Assembly (NCBI RefSeq): GCF_012103215.1
Contig: NZ_JAAVNE010000001.1
Coordinates: forward strand, 269,565-333,564
Direction: 5' to 3'
DNA length: 64,000 nucleotides
Source: Falsiroseomonas selenitidurans
GTDB taxonomy: Bacteria; Pseudomonadota; Alphaproteobacteria; Acetobacterales; Acetobacteraceae
The position numbers were made by a program, and so were the translations under genes. Under the pieces are notes generated by a model, which was not told where the DNA came from, searched no databases, and saw only the letters and a program-made list of their open reading frames with translations. This document shows, piece by piece, positions 48,228-58,333 of the stretch. Each line of letters begins with the position of its first letter. Positions within the stretch are counted from its first letter, which is position 1.

Positions 48228-49046
48228 CTACCCCACCGCGCGGGCCGGCAGGGCGGCCAGCTGCTCCTGGTCCGCGATGCGGTCGCAGGCCTCCTTCGCC
48301 GCCTGCATCACCTGCCGCGCCAGCCCCGCCCGCGCCGCCGGCGGCACACCTTCCGCCACCGCCGCCAGCCCCAGGCTGCCCAGCACCCCGCCTTCCGCGT
48401 TGAACAGCGGCGCGGCGATGCCGACCACGCCAGGCTGGAATTCGGATTGCGTCACGCAATGCCCGGCTTCGCGGATCTGCCGCAGCGCATGCCGGAAGCT
48501 CTCCCAATCCGCGCCCAGCCCGGCGGCGGCGATGGTGCCGCGGTGGCGGGCATGGATGGCGCGCAGCTGGTGCGGCGGCAGATGCGCCAGGATGACCTTG
48601 GAGGCCGCGCCGGTGAACAGCGGCCGGCGCTGGCCGCGGGCGAAGATGCCTTCCGGCGCGCCCTGCGCCGGGGCATCGCCCACGCACATCACGGTGCCGG
48701 AAAACAGCAGGCACAGAAGCCCGCTGTGCCCCGTCTCCGCCGCCAGGCGCCGCATCGGCGGGGTGCCGCCGGCCGTCACCGGGTCGCACAGCCGCATGGT
48801 GCGGTCCAGCTCGATGATCCGCGGCCCCAGCATCCAGGCCCCGCCGGCCACCGGCGTGACCAGCCCCGCCGCCTGCAAGGCCTTGATGTAGCGATAGCAG
48901 GTGGAGCGCGAGGTGCCGGAGACGCGGATCAGCTCCTCGGTGGACCAGGCCGGCGCCCGGGTGGTGAACAGGTCCAGCAGCCCGAGCATCTTCTCCAGGC
49001 TGCTGGCCCCGCGCGCCGCGGCGGCCTCGGAAGAAAATCCCGTCAT
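48228..49046 (-). CDS. IclR-family transcriptional regulator
   Basis: A 272-residue regulator. The winged-helix N-terminus (LEKMLGLLDLFTTRAPAWST, VSGTSRSTCYRYIKALQAAG) and the C-terminal effector-binding GAF-like domain (GQRRPLFTGAASKVILAHLP, GVVGIAAPLFNAEGGVLGSL) are typical of IclR. ATG 49046 is preferred over an upstream TTG. It is divergent from the HpaI-type aldolase cassette across 57 bases and is the obvious candidate regulator of that cassette, responding to its aromatic or carboxylic substrate. Confidence 0.9.
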   Translation of the reverse strand: MTGFSSEAAAARGASSLEKMLGLLDLFTTRAPAWSTEELIRVSGTSRSTCYRYIKALQAAGLVTPVAGGAWMLGPRIIELDRTMRLCDPVTAGGTPPMRRLAAETGHSGLLCLLFSGTVMCVGDAPAQGAPEGIFARGQRRPLFTGAASKVILAHLPPHQLRAIHARHRGTIAAAGLGADWESFRHALRQIREAGHCVTQSEFQPGVVGIAAPLFNAEGGVLGSLGLAAVAEGVPPAARAGLARQVMQAAKEACDRIADQEQLAALPARAVG

Positions 49047-49103
49047 TCTGGACAATCCGAATGCCCGGCTTTAGCGTCGCGGGCCTGTGGGGGGAGCTGG
49101 GTC

Positions 49104-49901
49104 ATGGAAGCGTCCGGTATAGCGGCGAATGGCGCGCGGCGCATTCTGGCCGATGGCGGGCTGGTGCTGTGCATGGGGCTGCGCCAGGCGCGCACCGTGG
49201 ATATCGGCCAGATGGTCGCCGCCTGCGGCTTCGAATCGCTGTACATCGACATGGAACACAGCCCGGTCGGGCTGGAGACGGTTTCCGCCATCTGCACCGC
49301 GGCCGCCGCCTTCGGCGTCACGCCGCTGGTGCGGCCGCCGGGGCATGGGGCGGACTGGATCGGCCGGATCCTGGATGGCGGCGCGCAGGGCATCGTGGTG
49401 CCGCATGTGAACACGGCGGCCCAGGCCCGCGCCATCGTCGATGCGGCCCGCTTCCCGCCCACCGGTCACCGCTCCGTCATGGGGCCCGGCCCTGCCGTCG
49501 GCTACCGGGCGCTGCCCCTGGGCCAGATCAACGCCACGCTGAACGCCGCCACCCTGGTGGTCTGCATGATCGAGACGCCGGAAGGCGTCGCCAATGCCGA
49601 TGCCATCGCGGCGGTGGAAGGCGTCGATGTGCTGCTGATCGGCTCCAACGACCTCTGCACCGAGATGGGCATCCCCGGCGAGCTGCGGAACCCCAGGCTG
49701 CGGGAGGCCTATGTGACGGTGGCCGAGGCCTGCCGGGCGCAGGGCAAGGTGCTCGGCGTCGGCGGTATCCGCGGCGATGCGGAGCTGCAGAAGGACCTCA
49801 TCGGCCTCGGCGCGCGCTTCCTCATCGCCGGCAACGATGTCGGCTACCTGATGGCCGCCGCCCGGGCGGATGCGGCGCTGCTGCACAAGCTGCTGCCGTG
49901 A
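49104..49901 (+). CDS. HpcH/HpaI-family aldolase
   Basis: A 265-residue class II pyruvate aldolase. Family motifs are LYIDMEHSPVGLETV, PLVRPPGHG, GAQGIVVPHVNTAAQAR (metal and arginine sites), CMIETPEGVANAD and VDVLLIGSNDLCTEMGIPG. It would cleave a 4-hydroxy-2-oxoacid to pyruvate and an aldehyde. GGAG seven bases before ATG 49104 sets the start. The stop overlaps the next gene (GTGA). It is the first gene of a plus-strand cassette controlled by the divergent IclR protein. Confidence 0.9.
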   Translation: MEASGIAANGARRILADGGLVLCMGLRQARTVDIGQMVAACGFESLYIDMEHSPVGLETVSAICTAAAAFGVTPLVRPPGHGADWIGRILDGGAQGIVVPHVNTAAQARAIVDAARFPPTGHRSVMGPGPAVGYRALPLGQINATLNAATLVVCMIETPEGVANADAIAAVEGVDVLLIGSNDLCTEMGIPGELRNPRLREAYVTVAEACRAQGKVLGVGGIRGDAELQKDLIGLGARFLIAGNDVGYLMAAARADAALLHKLLP

Positions 49902-50794
49902 CCACCGGCCGCCTCGTCCTGCTCTCGGCCGCCGAGCGCCCCTATTGCGAGGCGCTGCTGCGCGGCTTCGCGCGGCGGCATCCCGGCATCGACGTGGATT
50001 TCGTCTTCGGCATCAGCACCGCGCTCCACAACCGCTACCTGGCGGAACACGCGTCCGGCGGGGCGACGGCGGATCTGGTGTGGTCCAGCGCCATGGACCA
50101 GGTGATGGGCCTGGTGCTGGACGGCCATGCCCAGCCGCATGGCGTGGCCCACGCCCTGCCGCCGGATGCCGCCTGGCAGGACCTGGCGCTCGCCACGACG
50201 CGGGAGCCGGTGTTCAACCTGGTGCGCGGCGCCGGCCGGGCGGGCAGCTTCGGGGAGGTCGCGGCCTTCCTCGCCGGCCATCCCGGCGCCGTGGCGGTGC
50301 CGGACATCGCCGCCAATGGGCTCGGCTTCCTCGCCCTGCTGCGCGCCAGCCTGGAGGACCCGGATTTCGAGGCCGGCATGGCGGCGCTGGCGGCGCGCCG
50401 CCCGGCCCGCTGCGGATCGGCCCCCGCGCTGGTCGCCGCCATGACCGGCGGCGGCGTCTTCGCGCTGCAGGTGCTGGGCGCCTATGCGCTGCGCGCGGTG
50501 GCCGCCGACACGGCGTTGCGGATCGCGGAATCGGACCGGCCGGCGCCGGCGGTGGCGCGGCTCGCCTTCATCCCGCGTCGCGCCGCCAACCCGGACGCCG
50601 CCCGCGCCTTCCTGGCGCACATGGTCTCGGAGGAGGGGCAGGCGGCGCTGGCGGAGGGGGATTTCTGGCCGGTTCTGGCCACCCCGCCGCGCCCGATCGC
50701 GCCCATCCCGCTGGATTCCGGCTTCGCCCGGCTGCTGGAGCCGGCGCGGCGCGCCGCGCTGCTGCACCGATGGCAGGCCCGATTCGCCACCTGA
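49898..50794 (+). CDS. Extracellular solute-binding-like protein (Fe/AfuA type) without signal peptide
   Basis: A 298-residue protein with the fold pattern of family 1 solute-binding proteins: RLVLLSAAERPYCEALLRGF at the start, TADLVWSSAMDQVMGL, GHPGAVAVPDIAANGLGFLA and a late PNPDAARAFLAHMVSEEGQA-like segment. The usual signal peptide is missing; the protein begins at the first beta strand. GTG 49898 overlaps the aldolase stop. It may be a cytoplasmic binding or sensor form, or the start may have been lost. A second binding protein, of the TctC type, follows. Confidence 0.75.
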   Translation: MTTGRLVLLSAAERPYCEALLRGFARRHPGIDVDFVFGISTALHNRYLAEHASGGATADLVWSSAMDQVMGLVLDGHAQPHGVAHALPPDAAWQDLALATTREPVFNLVRGAGRAGSFGEVAAFLAGHPGAVAVPDIAANGLGFLALLRASLEDPDFEAGMAALAARRPARCGSAPALVAAMTGGGVFALQVLGAYALRAVAADTALRIAESDRPAPAVARLAFIPRRAANPDAARAFLAHMVSEEGQAALAEGDFWPVLATPPRPIAPIPLDSGFARLLEPARRAALLHRWQARFAT

Positions 50795-50819
50795 CACGAC
50801 CTGGGAGGAACCAAGCATC

Positions 50820-51785
50820 ATGAACCGTCGCCATCTTCTGCCGCTGCTCGCGGCCCCCTTCATCCTCAGCCGCGGCAGCGCCGCGCAGGGCTGGCCGCCG
50901 GGCAGCCTGCGCATCATCGTCCCCTTCGCCCCCGGCTCCTTCACCGACATCTCCGCCCGCCTGCTGGCGCAGGAACTGACCGGGCAGCTCGGCCAGTCCG
51001 TGGTGGTGGAAAACCGCGGCGGCGCCGGCGGCACGGTGGGCGCCACCGCCGCCGTCCGCGCCGTACCGGATGGGCTGACGCTGCTGCTGACCGACAATTC
51101 CCTGGCGATCTCGCCCAGCCTCTATCCCGCCCTGCCCTACAACCCGCTGACCGATCTGGTGCAGGTCAGCCGCATCGCCGACAGCCCCTCCATCCTGCTG
51201 GTCCGCCCGGGGCTTGGCGCGCGGGACGTGGCGGCGCTGGTGGCGATGGCCAAGGCGCGGCCGGGCGCGCTGAGCTTCGGCTCCGGCGGCCAGGGCTCCT
51301 CCGCCCATCTGGCGATGGAACTGCTGCTGAACGTCACCGGCACCCGGATGCTGCACGTGCCCTTCCGCGGCGTGGCGGCGGCGATCAACGAGGTGATCGC
51401 GGGGCGTGTGGACATGGCCATTGCCAGCCTTGCCTCCGGCGTCGCGCATGTGCGCGCCGGCACGCTGCACGGCCTGGGCGTGACCGGCGCCAGCCGCGCC
51501 GCCGCCCTGCCGCAGGTGCCGACCTTCATCGAGGCCGGGGTGCCGCGCTACGACATGATGTACTGGTGGGGCGTCGCCGCGCCGAAGGGCACGCCGGAGG
51601 CGGTGGTCACGCGGCTGAACACCGAGATCGGCACCGCGCTGCGCAGCCCGAAGCTGGTGGAGGCCTTCGCCGCCGCCGGCGCCTCCGCCACGCATTCCAC
51701 CCCCGCCGCGATGGCCGCGCATGTCGCGCGGGAAGTGGCGCTGTGGCGGGAGGTGGTGCAGCGCGCCGGGGTGAAGCTGGAATAG
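50820..51785 (+). CDS. Tripartite tricarboxylate transporter substrate-binding protein (TctC/Bug family), copy 3
   Basis: A 321-residue periplasmic protein with signal MNRRHLLPLLAAPFILSRGS. Bug motifs are LRIIVPFAPGSFTDISARLL, SVVVENRGGAGG, FGSGGQGSSAHLAMELLL and HVPFRGVAAAINEVIAGRVD. GGGAGGAA upstream of ATG 50820 marks the start. It lies in the cassette aldolase - binding protein - TctC - amidohydrolase, so the ligand is probably the carboxylate degraded there. Confidence 0.92.
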   Translation: MNRRHLLPLLAAPFILSRGSAAQGWPPGSLRIIVPFAPGSFTDISARLLAQELTGQLGQSVVVENRGGAGGTVGATAAVRAVPDGLTLLLTDNSLAISPSLYPALPYNPLTDLVQVSRIADSPSILLVRPGLGARDVAALVAMAKARPGALSFGSGGQGSSAHLAMELLLNVTGTRMLHVPFRGVAAAINEVIAGRVDMAIASLASGVAHVRAGTLHGLGVTGASRAAALPQVPTFIEAGVPRYDMMYWWGVAAPKGTPEAVVTRLNTEIGTALRSPKLVEAFAAAGASATHSTPAAMAAHVAREVALWREVVQRAGVKLE

Positions 51786-51797
51786 GATCTTTTCACG

Positions 51798-52670
51798 ATG
51801 CTCGACCATAGGGCCGAGGGCCCGCCGGCCTTCCGCGCGCCGCCGCTGTCCTGCGACGCGCATTTCCACGTCTTCGGCGACCCGGCACGCTACCCCTACG
51901 CCTCGCCGGAGCCGCTGCGCTACGCGCCGCCGGTGGCGCCGCTGCCGGACTACCTGGAGCTGGCCGCGCATCTGGGGCTGGAACGCTTCGTCTTCGTCCA
52001 GCCCAGCGCCTATGGGGAGGACAATGCCTGCATGCTGGATGCGATGCGGGCGGTGGGCATCGCCCGCTGCCGCGGCATCGTCGACGTGCAGGAGGATGTG
52101 CCCGATGCGCTGCTGGCGGAGATGGACGCGCTCGGCGTGCGCGGCGTGCGCATCAACTACTCCCCGGTCAAGCCGCGCATCGATGGCTTCTCCCGCCAGA
52201 TGCTGCCGCGCATCCGGCGGCTGGAGGCAAGGTGCCGGGAGCTGGGCTGGCACCTGGACTTCCTCGGCCCGGGCTGGCTGACGGCGGAGCTGCTGCCGGT
52301 GCTGGCCAGCCTGACGGTGCCCTTCAGCGTGGCGCATATGGGCATGTTCCTGGCCAAGGACGGCCCGCAGCAGCCCGGCTTCCAGGCCTTCATCGAGGTG
52401 CTGAAGCGCGACGAGGTGCAGGGCTACGCCAAGTTCACCGGCACCTACCGCATGGCGACCGCGCCCGATTTCGCCGATGCCGCGCCGATGGCGCGCGCCC
52501 TGGTGGAGGCGGTGCCGGACCGCATCATCTGGGGCAGCGACTACCCGCATCTGTCCTTCGCCCACGGCGTCGGTTCCGTGCAGCTGTTCAACCTGCTGGG
52601 CGACTGGGCGGATGAGGCGGCCCGCCACCGGATCCTGGTGGACAACCCGGCGCGGCTGTTCGGCTTCTGA
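51798..52670 (+). CDS. Amidohydrolase-family protein (2-pyrone-4,6-dicarboxylate lactonase-like)
   Basis: A 290-residue TIM-barrel hydrolase. LSCDAHFHVFGD (metal HxH motif), FVQPSAYGEDN, GVRINYSP, PFSVAHMGMF and IIWGSDYPH (catalytic Asp) match the LigI-like branch that opens lactones such as PDC in lignin-aromatic breakdown. It is 12 bases after TctC copy 3. With the HpaI-type aldolase it forms part of a likely aromatic-acid pathway. The exact substrate is unknown. Confidence 0.88.
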   Translation: MLDHRAEGPPAFRAPPLSCDAHFHVFGDPARYPYASPEPLRYAPPVAPLPDYLELAAHLGLERFVFVQPSAYGEDNACMLDAMRAVGIARCRGIVDVQEDVPDALLAEMDALGVRGVRINYSPVKPRIDGFSRQMLPRIRRLEARCRELGWHLDFLGPGWLTAELLPVLASLTVPFSVAHMGMFLAKDGPQQPGFQAFIEVLKRDEVQGYAKFTGTYRMATAPDFADAAPMARALVEAVPDRIIWGSDYPHLSFAHGVGSVQLFNLLGDWADEAARHRILVDNPARLFGF

Positions 52671-52739
52671 GGCGGCGGCAGCCGCCGGGCAGGCTTCCGG
52701 GGCGGCGGGTCAGGCGATCCGGCCTGGCCCCGGGGCACG

Positions 52740-54104
52740 TCAATGGCGCGTGACGCCGCCGCCGGCGCCACGCACGGAGGCGATGACCGCGTCGCGCAGG
52801 TGCTGCACGGCCTGTTCCAGCACCCCGGCATTGCCGCGAACCGCTTCCGCCTGCCGGTCGGTCTCGCCCACCGCGTCGCGCACCGCATGGGCGCGGTGCG
52901 ACATCTGCCGGGCGGCGCCGGCGGTCTCGGCGATGGTATGGGCGATTTCCGCCGTCGCCGCGCCCTGCTGCTGCACGGCGTCGGAGACGGTGGCGACGAC
53001 GCTGTCGATCTCGCCGATCATCGCCGCCATCTGCGCCACCTGCGCCACTGCCTGGTCCGTCGCCTGGCGGATGGCGGCGATCTGCCGGCCGATATCCTCG
53101 GTGGATCGTGCGGTCTGCGTCGCCAGTTGCTTCACCTCGCTGGCCACCACGGCGAAGCCCTTCCCGGCATCGCCGGCGCGCGCCGCCTCGATGGTCGCGT
53201 TCAGCGCCAGCAGGTTGGTCTTGGCGGCGATGTCGGCGATGACGCCGGCGACATCGCCGATCTGCCCGGCCTGCTGCGACAGCGCGGCGATGCTGTCGCG
53301 CGCGTCGCGGCCGGCGCCGACCGCACGCTGCGCCGCGGCGCCGGAAAGGCCAACCTAGCGGGTGATCTCGCCGATCGAGGCGGTCAGCTCCTCCGCCGCC
53401 GCCGCCACCGTCTGCGCGGTGCCCAGCGTCTGCTCCGCCACCGCCGCCGCCGCGCCGGCCTCCTGGCCCGTGCGGGACGCGGTTTCCGACATCGCCCGCG
53501 CCGTGCCCGCCATCGCCGCGGTCAGGACACCGACCTTGGCCACCGCCGCGCCGGCCTCGCGCTCCACCGCCTCGGCCATGCTGGCCAGGGCCAGGTCCCG
53601 GCTGCGGGCCTCGGCGGCCGCATAGGTTTCCAGCAGTGCCTCCAGGTCCAGCCAGGCGATGCGGCCCAGCGCGTCGCGCAGCGCCGCCGCCTGCCGCCGC
53701 CGCGCGCCGTCGAACCACCCGCCCGGCGCCTCCGGCACCACTTCCCGCAGCACGGCGGCGGCGACGCTGTGGTGGCAGACGGCCACCGCGAAGCTCGGCA
53801 CGCCATGGTCATAGAAGGCGGAGGCCAGCGCCTGGGCCGAGGCCTCGAAATCCGGCCCCAGCTCGCCGGCGATGGCGCGCTGCCAGTGGGCGACGCGCAC
53901 GTGATGCACCGCGGGGATCATCAGCGCCGCCTGCATCGCCGGCCAGCCGTCGAAGGCCCCGTGCAGGGAGCCGAGCAGCGCGGGCAGGCGCTGCTGCGTG
54001 AAGGGCCGAAGGGTCTGCAGGCTGGCGATGTGCGAAGGCGTGATGCCGAAGGCGGCCAGGCGCTTCGCCTGGGCAGAGGCGTTGGTAGGCGACGCTCGGG
54101 TCAT
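52740..54104 (-). pseudogene. Globin-coupled methyl-accepting chemotaxis protein interrupted by an amber codon
   Basis: The frame from ATG 54104 to TGA 52740 would code for 454 residues but contains one TAG at 53355-53357. The first 249 residues form a protoglobin-like sensor (RVAHWQRAIAGELGPDFEAS, with a likely heme His) and the start of the signalling helix (ASIGEITR). In the same frame after the stop come [20 protein letters not shown] and [19 protein letters not shown], the core of the MCP domain. A single C-to-T change of a CAG (Gln) codon explains it. The gene lacks membrane helices. It could be read through or be a sequence error. Confidence 0.85.
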
Positions 54105-54246
54105 GCTGCCGGGCCGGGATGTTCAGACGTCGACGTTTCGCAGCCAAGGCTTGTGAAAGCATGAAGCTGGCGACGCAGCCACGGGTGAATCGACGGGCGC
54201 GGCCTGACCGACTACCAGTCCGGAAAGCCAGCATCCGGAAACCTCC

Positions 54247-55311
54247 ATGCCCGACCCTGCCCGCCACCACCCCGAGCGCCTGATCGCCTTCGCCGAGGCG
54301 CTCTGCCGCGCCGCCGGCCTGGATGCGCCGAAAGCCGCCGCGGTGGCGAAGACGCTGGTCGAATCCGATCTGCTCGGCCACGTCACCCACGGCCTGGCCC
54401 TGCTGCCGCGCTACCTGGACGATGCGCTGTCCGGCGGCATGACGCGGGAGGGGGAGCCGGAAGTGGTGCGCGACCGCGGCGCCTGCCTCACCTGGAACGG
54501 CCGCCGCCTGCCCGGGCCGTGGCTGGTGCACAAGGCGCTCGACATCGCGCTGGAGCGCGTGGCCACCTACGGCACCTGCAGCGTGGCGATCGGCGACAGC
54601 CACCATATCGGCTGCCTGGCCGCCTACCTGACGCGCGCCACGGATCGCGGCTGCATGGCGGTGCTCTCCTCCTCCGCCTCCGCGGCCGCGGCGGTGGCGC
54701 CGTTTGGCGCCATCAGCGGCGTGCTGGCGCCGGACCCGGTGGCGGCCGGCATCCCGACCGAGGGCGACCCCATCCTGATGGATGTCAGCGCCTCCATCAC
54801 CACCATCAACATGGCGGGGCAGTTGCAGAAGGCCGGCGCGCGCTATGCCCATCCCTGGGTGCAGGACGCGCAGGGCAACCCCAGCACGGACCCGGCGGTG
54901 CTGACGCAGGGCGGCACGCTGCTGCCGGCGGGCGGGCTGGACCATGGCCAGAAGGGCTATGCCTGGGCCCTGCTGAACGAGGCGCAGACCCAGGGTCTTT
55001 CCGGCTATGGCCGGGCGGACCGCCCCACCGGCTGGACCGCCAGCGTGCTGCTGCAGGTCTATGACCCGGAAGCCTTCGCCGGGCTGGACGCCTTCCGCCG
55101 CCAGACCACCCACACCGCGGAAGCCTGCCGCGCCGCGACGCCGCGGCCGGGGGTGGCACGGGTGCGGCTGCCGGGCGAATCCGGCCTGGCCCATCGCCGC
55201 GCCGCCTTCCGCGATGGCCTGGCGCTGTCCCCCGCCATCCTGGGCGGGCTGCAGGGCGCCGCGGCGAAGCTGGGCGTGGCACTGCCAGAGGCGATGTCCC
55301 CGCCGGGCTGA
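54247..55311 (+). CDS. Ldh family (malate/lactate/ureidoglycolate-type) NAD(P)-dependent dehydrogenase
   Basis: A 354-residue oxidoreductase of the YlbC/LDH_2 family. Motifs are [19 protein letters not shown] (catalytic His region near 50), [29 protein letters not shown] and [10 protein letters not shown]. Members oxidise 2-hydroxy acids such as malate, sulfolactate or ureidoglycolate with NAD(P). The start ATG follows GGAAACCTCC. It is divergent from the broken chemoreceptor and has no obvious operon partner. Confidence 0.88.
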   Translation: MPDPARHHPERLIAFAEALCRAAGLDAPKAAAVAKTLVESDLLGHVTHGLALLPRYLDDALSGGMTREGEPEVVRDRGACLTWNGRRLPGPWLVHKALDIALERVATYGTCSVAIGDSHHIGCLAAYLTRATDRGCMAVLSSSASAAAAVAPFGAISGVLAPDPVAAGIPTEGDPILMDVSASITTINMAGQLQKAGARYAHPWVQDAQGNPSTDPAVLTQGGTLLPAGGLDHGQKGYAWALLNEAQTQGLSGYGRADRPTGWTASVLLQVYDPEAFAGLDAFRRQTTHTAEACRAATPRPGVARVRLPGESGLAHRRAAFRDGLALSPAILGGLQGAAAKLGVALPEAMSPPG

Positions 55312-55414
55312 CGGCGCCTCTGGTCGCACGCCCTCAGGCGCCGGGCGGCCCCTCCGCGGCCTTGGCGCGCGGCACTGGCCGCGGCGGGCGCAGGCGGCTT
55401 CGCGGCGCCGCGTC

Positions 55415-56038
55415 TCAGCGCCGCGGCATGCCGGGGATGCCCTGGAGCATCCCGGGCGGCATGCCCTGGGGCATCTGCAGGGCCTGGTAGCCCTGCGGCC
55501 GCTGGAAGCGGGCGGGGTCCTGCGCCGCATAGGTCACGCGCGTCGCCTCCATGCTGCCGGATTCGCCGCCGCTGGTGCCCTGGGCGCGCAGCGTCACGCC
55601 ATCCGCCGTGACGCAGGCGGTGCCGCGATCGGCGCCGTCCTGGAAGTTCCAGACCGTGCAGGGCAGGCCGGCGACGCGGTCCTGGCCGGTGCGGCGGAAG
55701 CTGGCGCGCGTCGGCAGGGCCAGCGCCTGTTCCATCGGCACGTCCATCACCATGCGCATCTGCTCCATCACCATGAAGCCGCGCTGCGCCCGGTGGTCCG
55801 CCACCAGCCAGCCCATGCCCCCCATGTCCATGCGCATGGCCTGCCGCGCGGCCAGCCAGGACAGCGTCATCTGCGGCATGCCGCCCTGCGCGCGGGCACC
55901 GGTGACACGGTAGGTGACGCTGACATCGCGCGTGGGCAGCAGTTGCGGGCGTTCCTGCGCCAGGGCCGGCGGGGCGACGGCAAGGGTCAGGACGATGAGG
56001 CAGGCGGGGGCGACAAGGCGTACGGCGCGGGCGGACAT
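55415..56038 (-). CDS. Exported methionine-rich protein of unknown function (DUF4412-like)
   Basis: A 207-residue protein with a signal peptide ([19 protein letters not shown]). The mature protein has [19 protein letters not shown], then a Met-rich stretch ([15 protein letters not shown]), a pair of cysteines ([17 protein letters not shown]) and a Met/Pro-rich tail ([14 protein letters not shown]). The layout resembles DUF4412/outer-membrane-lipoprotein-sorting-like small beta proteins. The Met-rich segments could bind copper, but that is a guess. GGAGGGAGA lies just before ATG 56038. Confidence 0.7.
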   Translation of the reverse strand: MSARAVRLVAPACLIVLTLAVAPPALAQERPQLLPTRDVSVTYRVTGARAQGGMPQMTLSWLAARQAMRMDMGGMGWLVADHRAQRGFMVMEQMRMVMDVPMEQALALPTRASFRRTGQDRVAGLPCTVWNFQDGADRGTACVTADGVTLRAQGTSGGESGSMEATRVTYAAQDPARFQRPQGYQALQMPQGMPPGMLQGIPGMPRR

Positions 56039-56218
56039 GGCAGGTCTCCCTCCAAGGAGGCTGGACGCTCCCCCACCCCCCGCGCCGGCGTCAAGCATGG
56101 CGACCGGCCGGCGAAACCGACCGAAACCCGATTACCGATCCGTCATTCAACCGCGCGTTCACAATCCGTTGAAGGCGACGTCGCAATCATCCGCCACCAC
56201 CCGAGGAGCCCCCTGCTG

Positions 56219-57901
56219 ATGCTTGCGCGCATGTCGATCCGCGAACGCCTCATTGCCGCCTTTGCCTTCCTGCTGCTGGCCCTGGCCGGGATCGGCGGCT
56301 TCGCGATCGACCGCATGCGGGCGGTGGACAACGCGACGGCTGAGATCGTGGACAACTGGCTGCCCAGCAACCAGGCGCTCGGCCACCTGCGCGCCAGCCT
56401 CTCGGAAATCCGCATCTCGGTGCTGAACCACGTGAACTCCGACGACGCCGCGCGGATGCGGACGCTGGAGGAGAGCATCGAGCGATGGACCCGCGAACTG
56501 GGCGGATCGAAGCGCGAATACGAAGCGCTGATCAGCAGCCCGCGTGAGCGGCAGATCTACACGGCGGCCGCGGAAGCCATCACCGTGTATCTGCGCGAGG
56601 TGCCGCCGATCCTGGAACTGTCCCGCACCAACCGTCGGGCCGAGGCCGGGGCGGCCCTCACCCGCAACCTGGTTCCCGCCGGTAACATCGTGACGCGGAC
56701 GCTGACGGAACTCGAGGAGCTGAACGCCGCCGGGGCCGCCGCCGCCAGCGCCCTCGCCGACGCCACCTACGAAAGCGCCCGCAGCCTGATCCTGGCCGGA
56801 ATCGGCACGACCCTGCTGCTCGGTGTCGCCGTGGCGCTGCTCATCCTGCGCGCCATCAATGGCGGCATCGCCGCCGTCATCGCGCCGATGCAGCGCCTGT
56901 CGCAGGGCGACCTGACGGCGCAGGTGCCGGACATCGCGGCGCGCACCGAAATGGGCCGCATCGCCGCGGCGCTGCGCGTCTTCAAGACCGCGCTGGAGGA
57001 AAAGCAGCGCGCCGATGCCGCGATCCGGCAGGAGGCGGAGGCCAAGGCGCAGCGCGCCGAAGCCGTCGCCCGCCTGGTCGCCACCTTCGAAGCGGACGCC
57101 GAGGCCGCGCTGGCCGGCGTCGCCACCGCCACGCAGCAGCTGGACGCCATGGCCGGCAGCATGACCACCACGGCGCGGGAGGGCGAGAGCCGCGCCGCCT
57201 CGGTCGCCGCCGCCGCCGAACAGGCCTCTGCCAGCGTGCAGAACGTGGCCGCGGCGGCCGAGCAGCTCGGCGCCTCCATCGCCGAGATCGCCCGCCGCGT
57301 GACGGACAGCGCGACCGCCGCCCGCAACGCCGCGGATGGCGCGCGCGCCAGCGACGCCGCCATCACCGGCCTGTCGGAATCCGCCCAGCGGATCGGCGAC
57401 GTGGTGCGGCTGATCGCCGACATTGCCGGCCAGACCAACCTGCTGGCGCTGAACGCCACCATCGAGGCGGCGCGCGCCGGCGAGCACGGCAAGGGCTTCG
57501 CCGTGGTCGCCAGCGAGGTGAAGGCGCTGGCGGCGCAGACCGCCAAGGCGACGGAGCAGATCGGCGCGCAGATCGCCACCATGCAGGCGGAAACCCGCGG
57601 CGCGGTGGACGCCATCCGCGGCATCACCGCCACTATCGACCAGGTGGACCAGATCACCGTCCAGGTGGCCGCCGCGGCCGAGGAACAGGCCAGCGCAACG
57701 CAGGAAATCGTCCGCGCCGTGGCCGAAGCCGCCTCCGGCACGCGAGAGGTTTCCCGCTACACCGGGGAGCTGTCGCAGGGCGCGGTCGCGACCGGCCAGG
57801 CGGCGACGCAGGTGGGGCAGTCCTCCGCCGAACTCACCCAGCGCTCACAGCGGCTGCGCACCCAGGTGGGCGGCTTCCTCTCCGGCATCCGCGCCGCCTG
57901 A
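56219..57901 (+). CDS. Methyl-accepting chemotaxis protein with 4-helix-bundle sensor
   Basis: A 560-residue transmembrane chemoreceptor. TM1 is [20 protein letters not shown]; the periplasmic part (about 35-190) is helical, resembling the 4HB_MCP sensor with a [19 protein letters not shown] start; TM2 is [24 protein letters not shown] ([20 protein letters not shown]) and the MCP signalling domain ([40 protein letters not shown]) follow. GAGGAG lies ten bases before ATG 56219. It lacks a C-terminal CheR-docking pentapeptide. Confidence 0.93.
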   Translation: MLARMSIRERLIAAFAFLLLALAGIGGFAIDRMRAVDNATAEIVDNWLPSNQALGHLRASLSEIRISVLNHVNSDDAARMRTLEESIERWTRELGGSKREYEALISSPRERQIYTAAAEAITVYLREVPPILELSRTNRRAEAGAALTRNLVPAGNIVTRTLTELEELNAAGAAAASALADATYESARSLILAGIGTTLLLGVAVALLILRAINGGIAAVIAPMQRLSQGDLTAQVPDIAARTEMGRIAAALRVFKTALEEKQRADAAIRQEAEAKAQRAEAVARLVATFEADAEAALAGVATATQQLDAMAGSMTTTAREGESRAASVAAAAEQASASVQNVAAAAEQLGASIAEIARRVTDSATAARNAADGARASDAAITGLSESAQRIGDVVRLIADIAGQTNLLALNATIEAARAGEHGKGFAVVASEVKALAAQTAKATEQIGAQIATMQAETRGAVDAIRGITATIDQVDQITVQVAAAAEEQASATQEIVRAVAEAASGTREVSRYTGELSQGAVATGQAATQVGQSSAELTQRSQRLRTQVGGFLSGIRAA

Positions 57902-57913
57902 CGCTACCCGCCC

Positions 57914-57940
57914 GCGGCGATCCCGTGCCAGGATCGCCGC
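57914..57940. promoter_or_regulatory. Ten-bp perfect hairpin directly before the YjbR-family start codon
   Basis: GCGGCGATCC (57914-57923) pairs with GGATCGCCGC (57931-57940) around a seven-base loop; the next base is the A of the start ATG. It follows the chemoreceptor stop by 12 bases and could end that transcript (no T tract) or hide the ribosome site of the next gene. No Shine-Dalgarno sequence is visible outside the stem. Confidence 0.6.
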
Positions 57941-58303
57941 ATGGCTGCCTCCCCCACCGCCCGGCTGCGCCGGATCTGCCTGGCGCTGCCGGAAGCGGCG
58001 GAGGTGGAGACCTGGGAACAGCCGACCTTCCGCGTGCGCGGGCGCATCTTCGCCATGCTGCACGCGGCGCCGGACGGCCTGGCCGTCTGGTTCAAGGCGC
58101 CGCCCGGCAGTCAGGAATTGCTGCTGGAGGCCGCACCGGACCGCTTCTTCCGCCCGCCCTATCTGGGCCACAAGGGCTGGGTCGCGCTGCGCCTGGGCGG
58201 AAGCGTGGACTGGGCGGAGGCCGCGGCGCAGATCCGCCGCAGCTATTCCCTGATCGCCCCGAAGCGGCTGGCGGCCCGGATCGAGGGCGATGACGCCGGC
58301 TGA
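57941..58303 (+). CDS. MmcQ/YjbR family DNA-binding protein
   Basis: A 120-residue protein of the YjbR/MmcQ (CyaY-like fold) family: ARLRRICLALPEAAEVETWE and ATFRV..IFAMLHAAPDGLAVWFK-type segments at the start (here PTFRVRGRIFAMLH), then PYLGHKGWVALRLGG and a C-terminal RRSYSLIAPKRLAARI. A DNA-binding role is assumed for the family, but the function is not established. Its ATG directly follows a ten-bp hairpin. Confidence 0.88.
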   Translation: MAASPTARLRRICLALPEAAEVETWEQPTFRVRGRIFAMLHAAPDGLAVWFKAPPGSQELLLEAAPDRFFRPPYLGHKGWVALRLGGSVDWAEAAAQIRRSYSLIAPKRLAARIEGDDAG

Positions 58304-58333
58304 GCCGGCGCCCGCCCGCCCTGCCGCGCCGCC

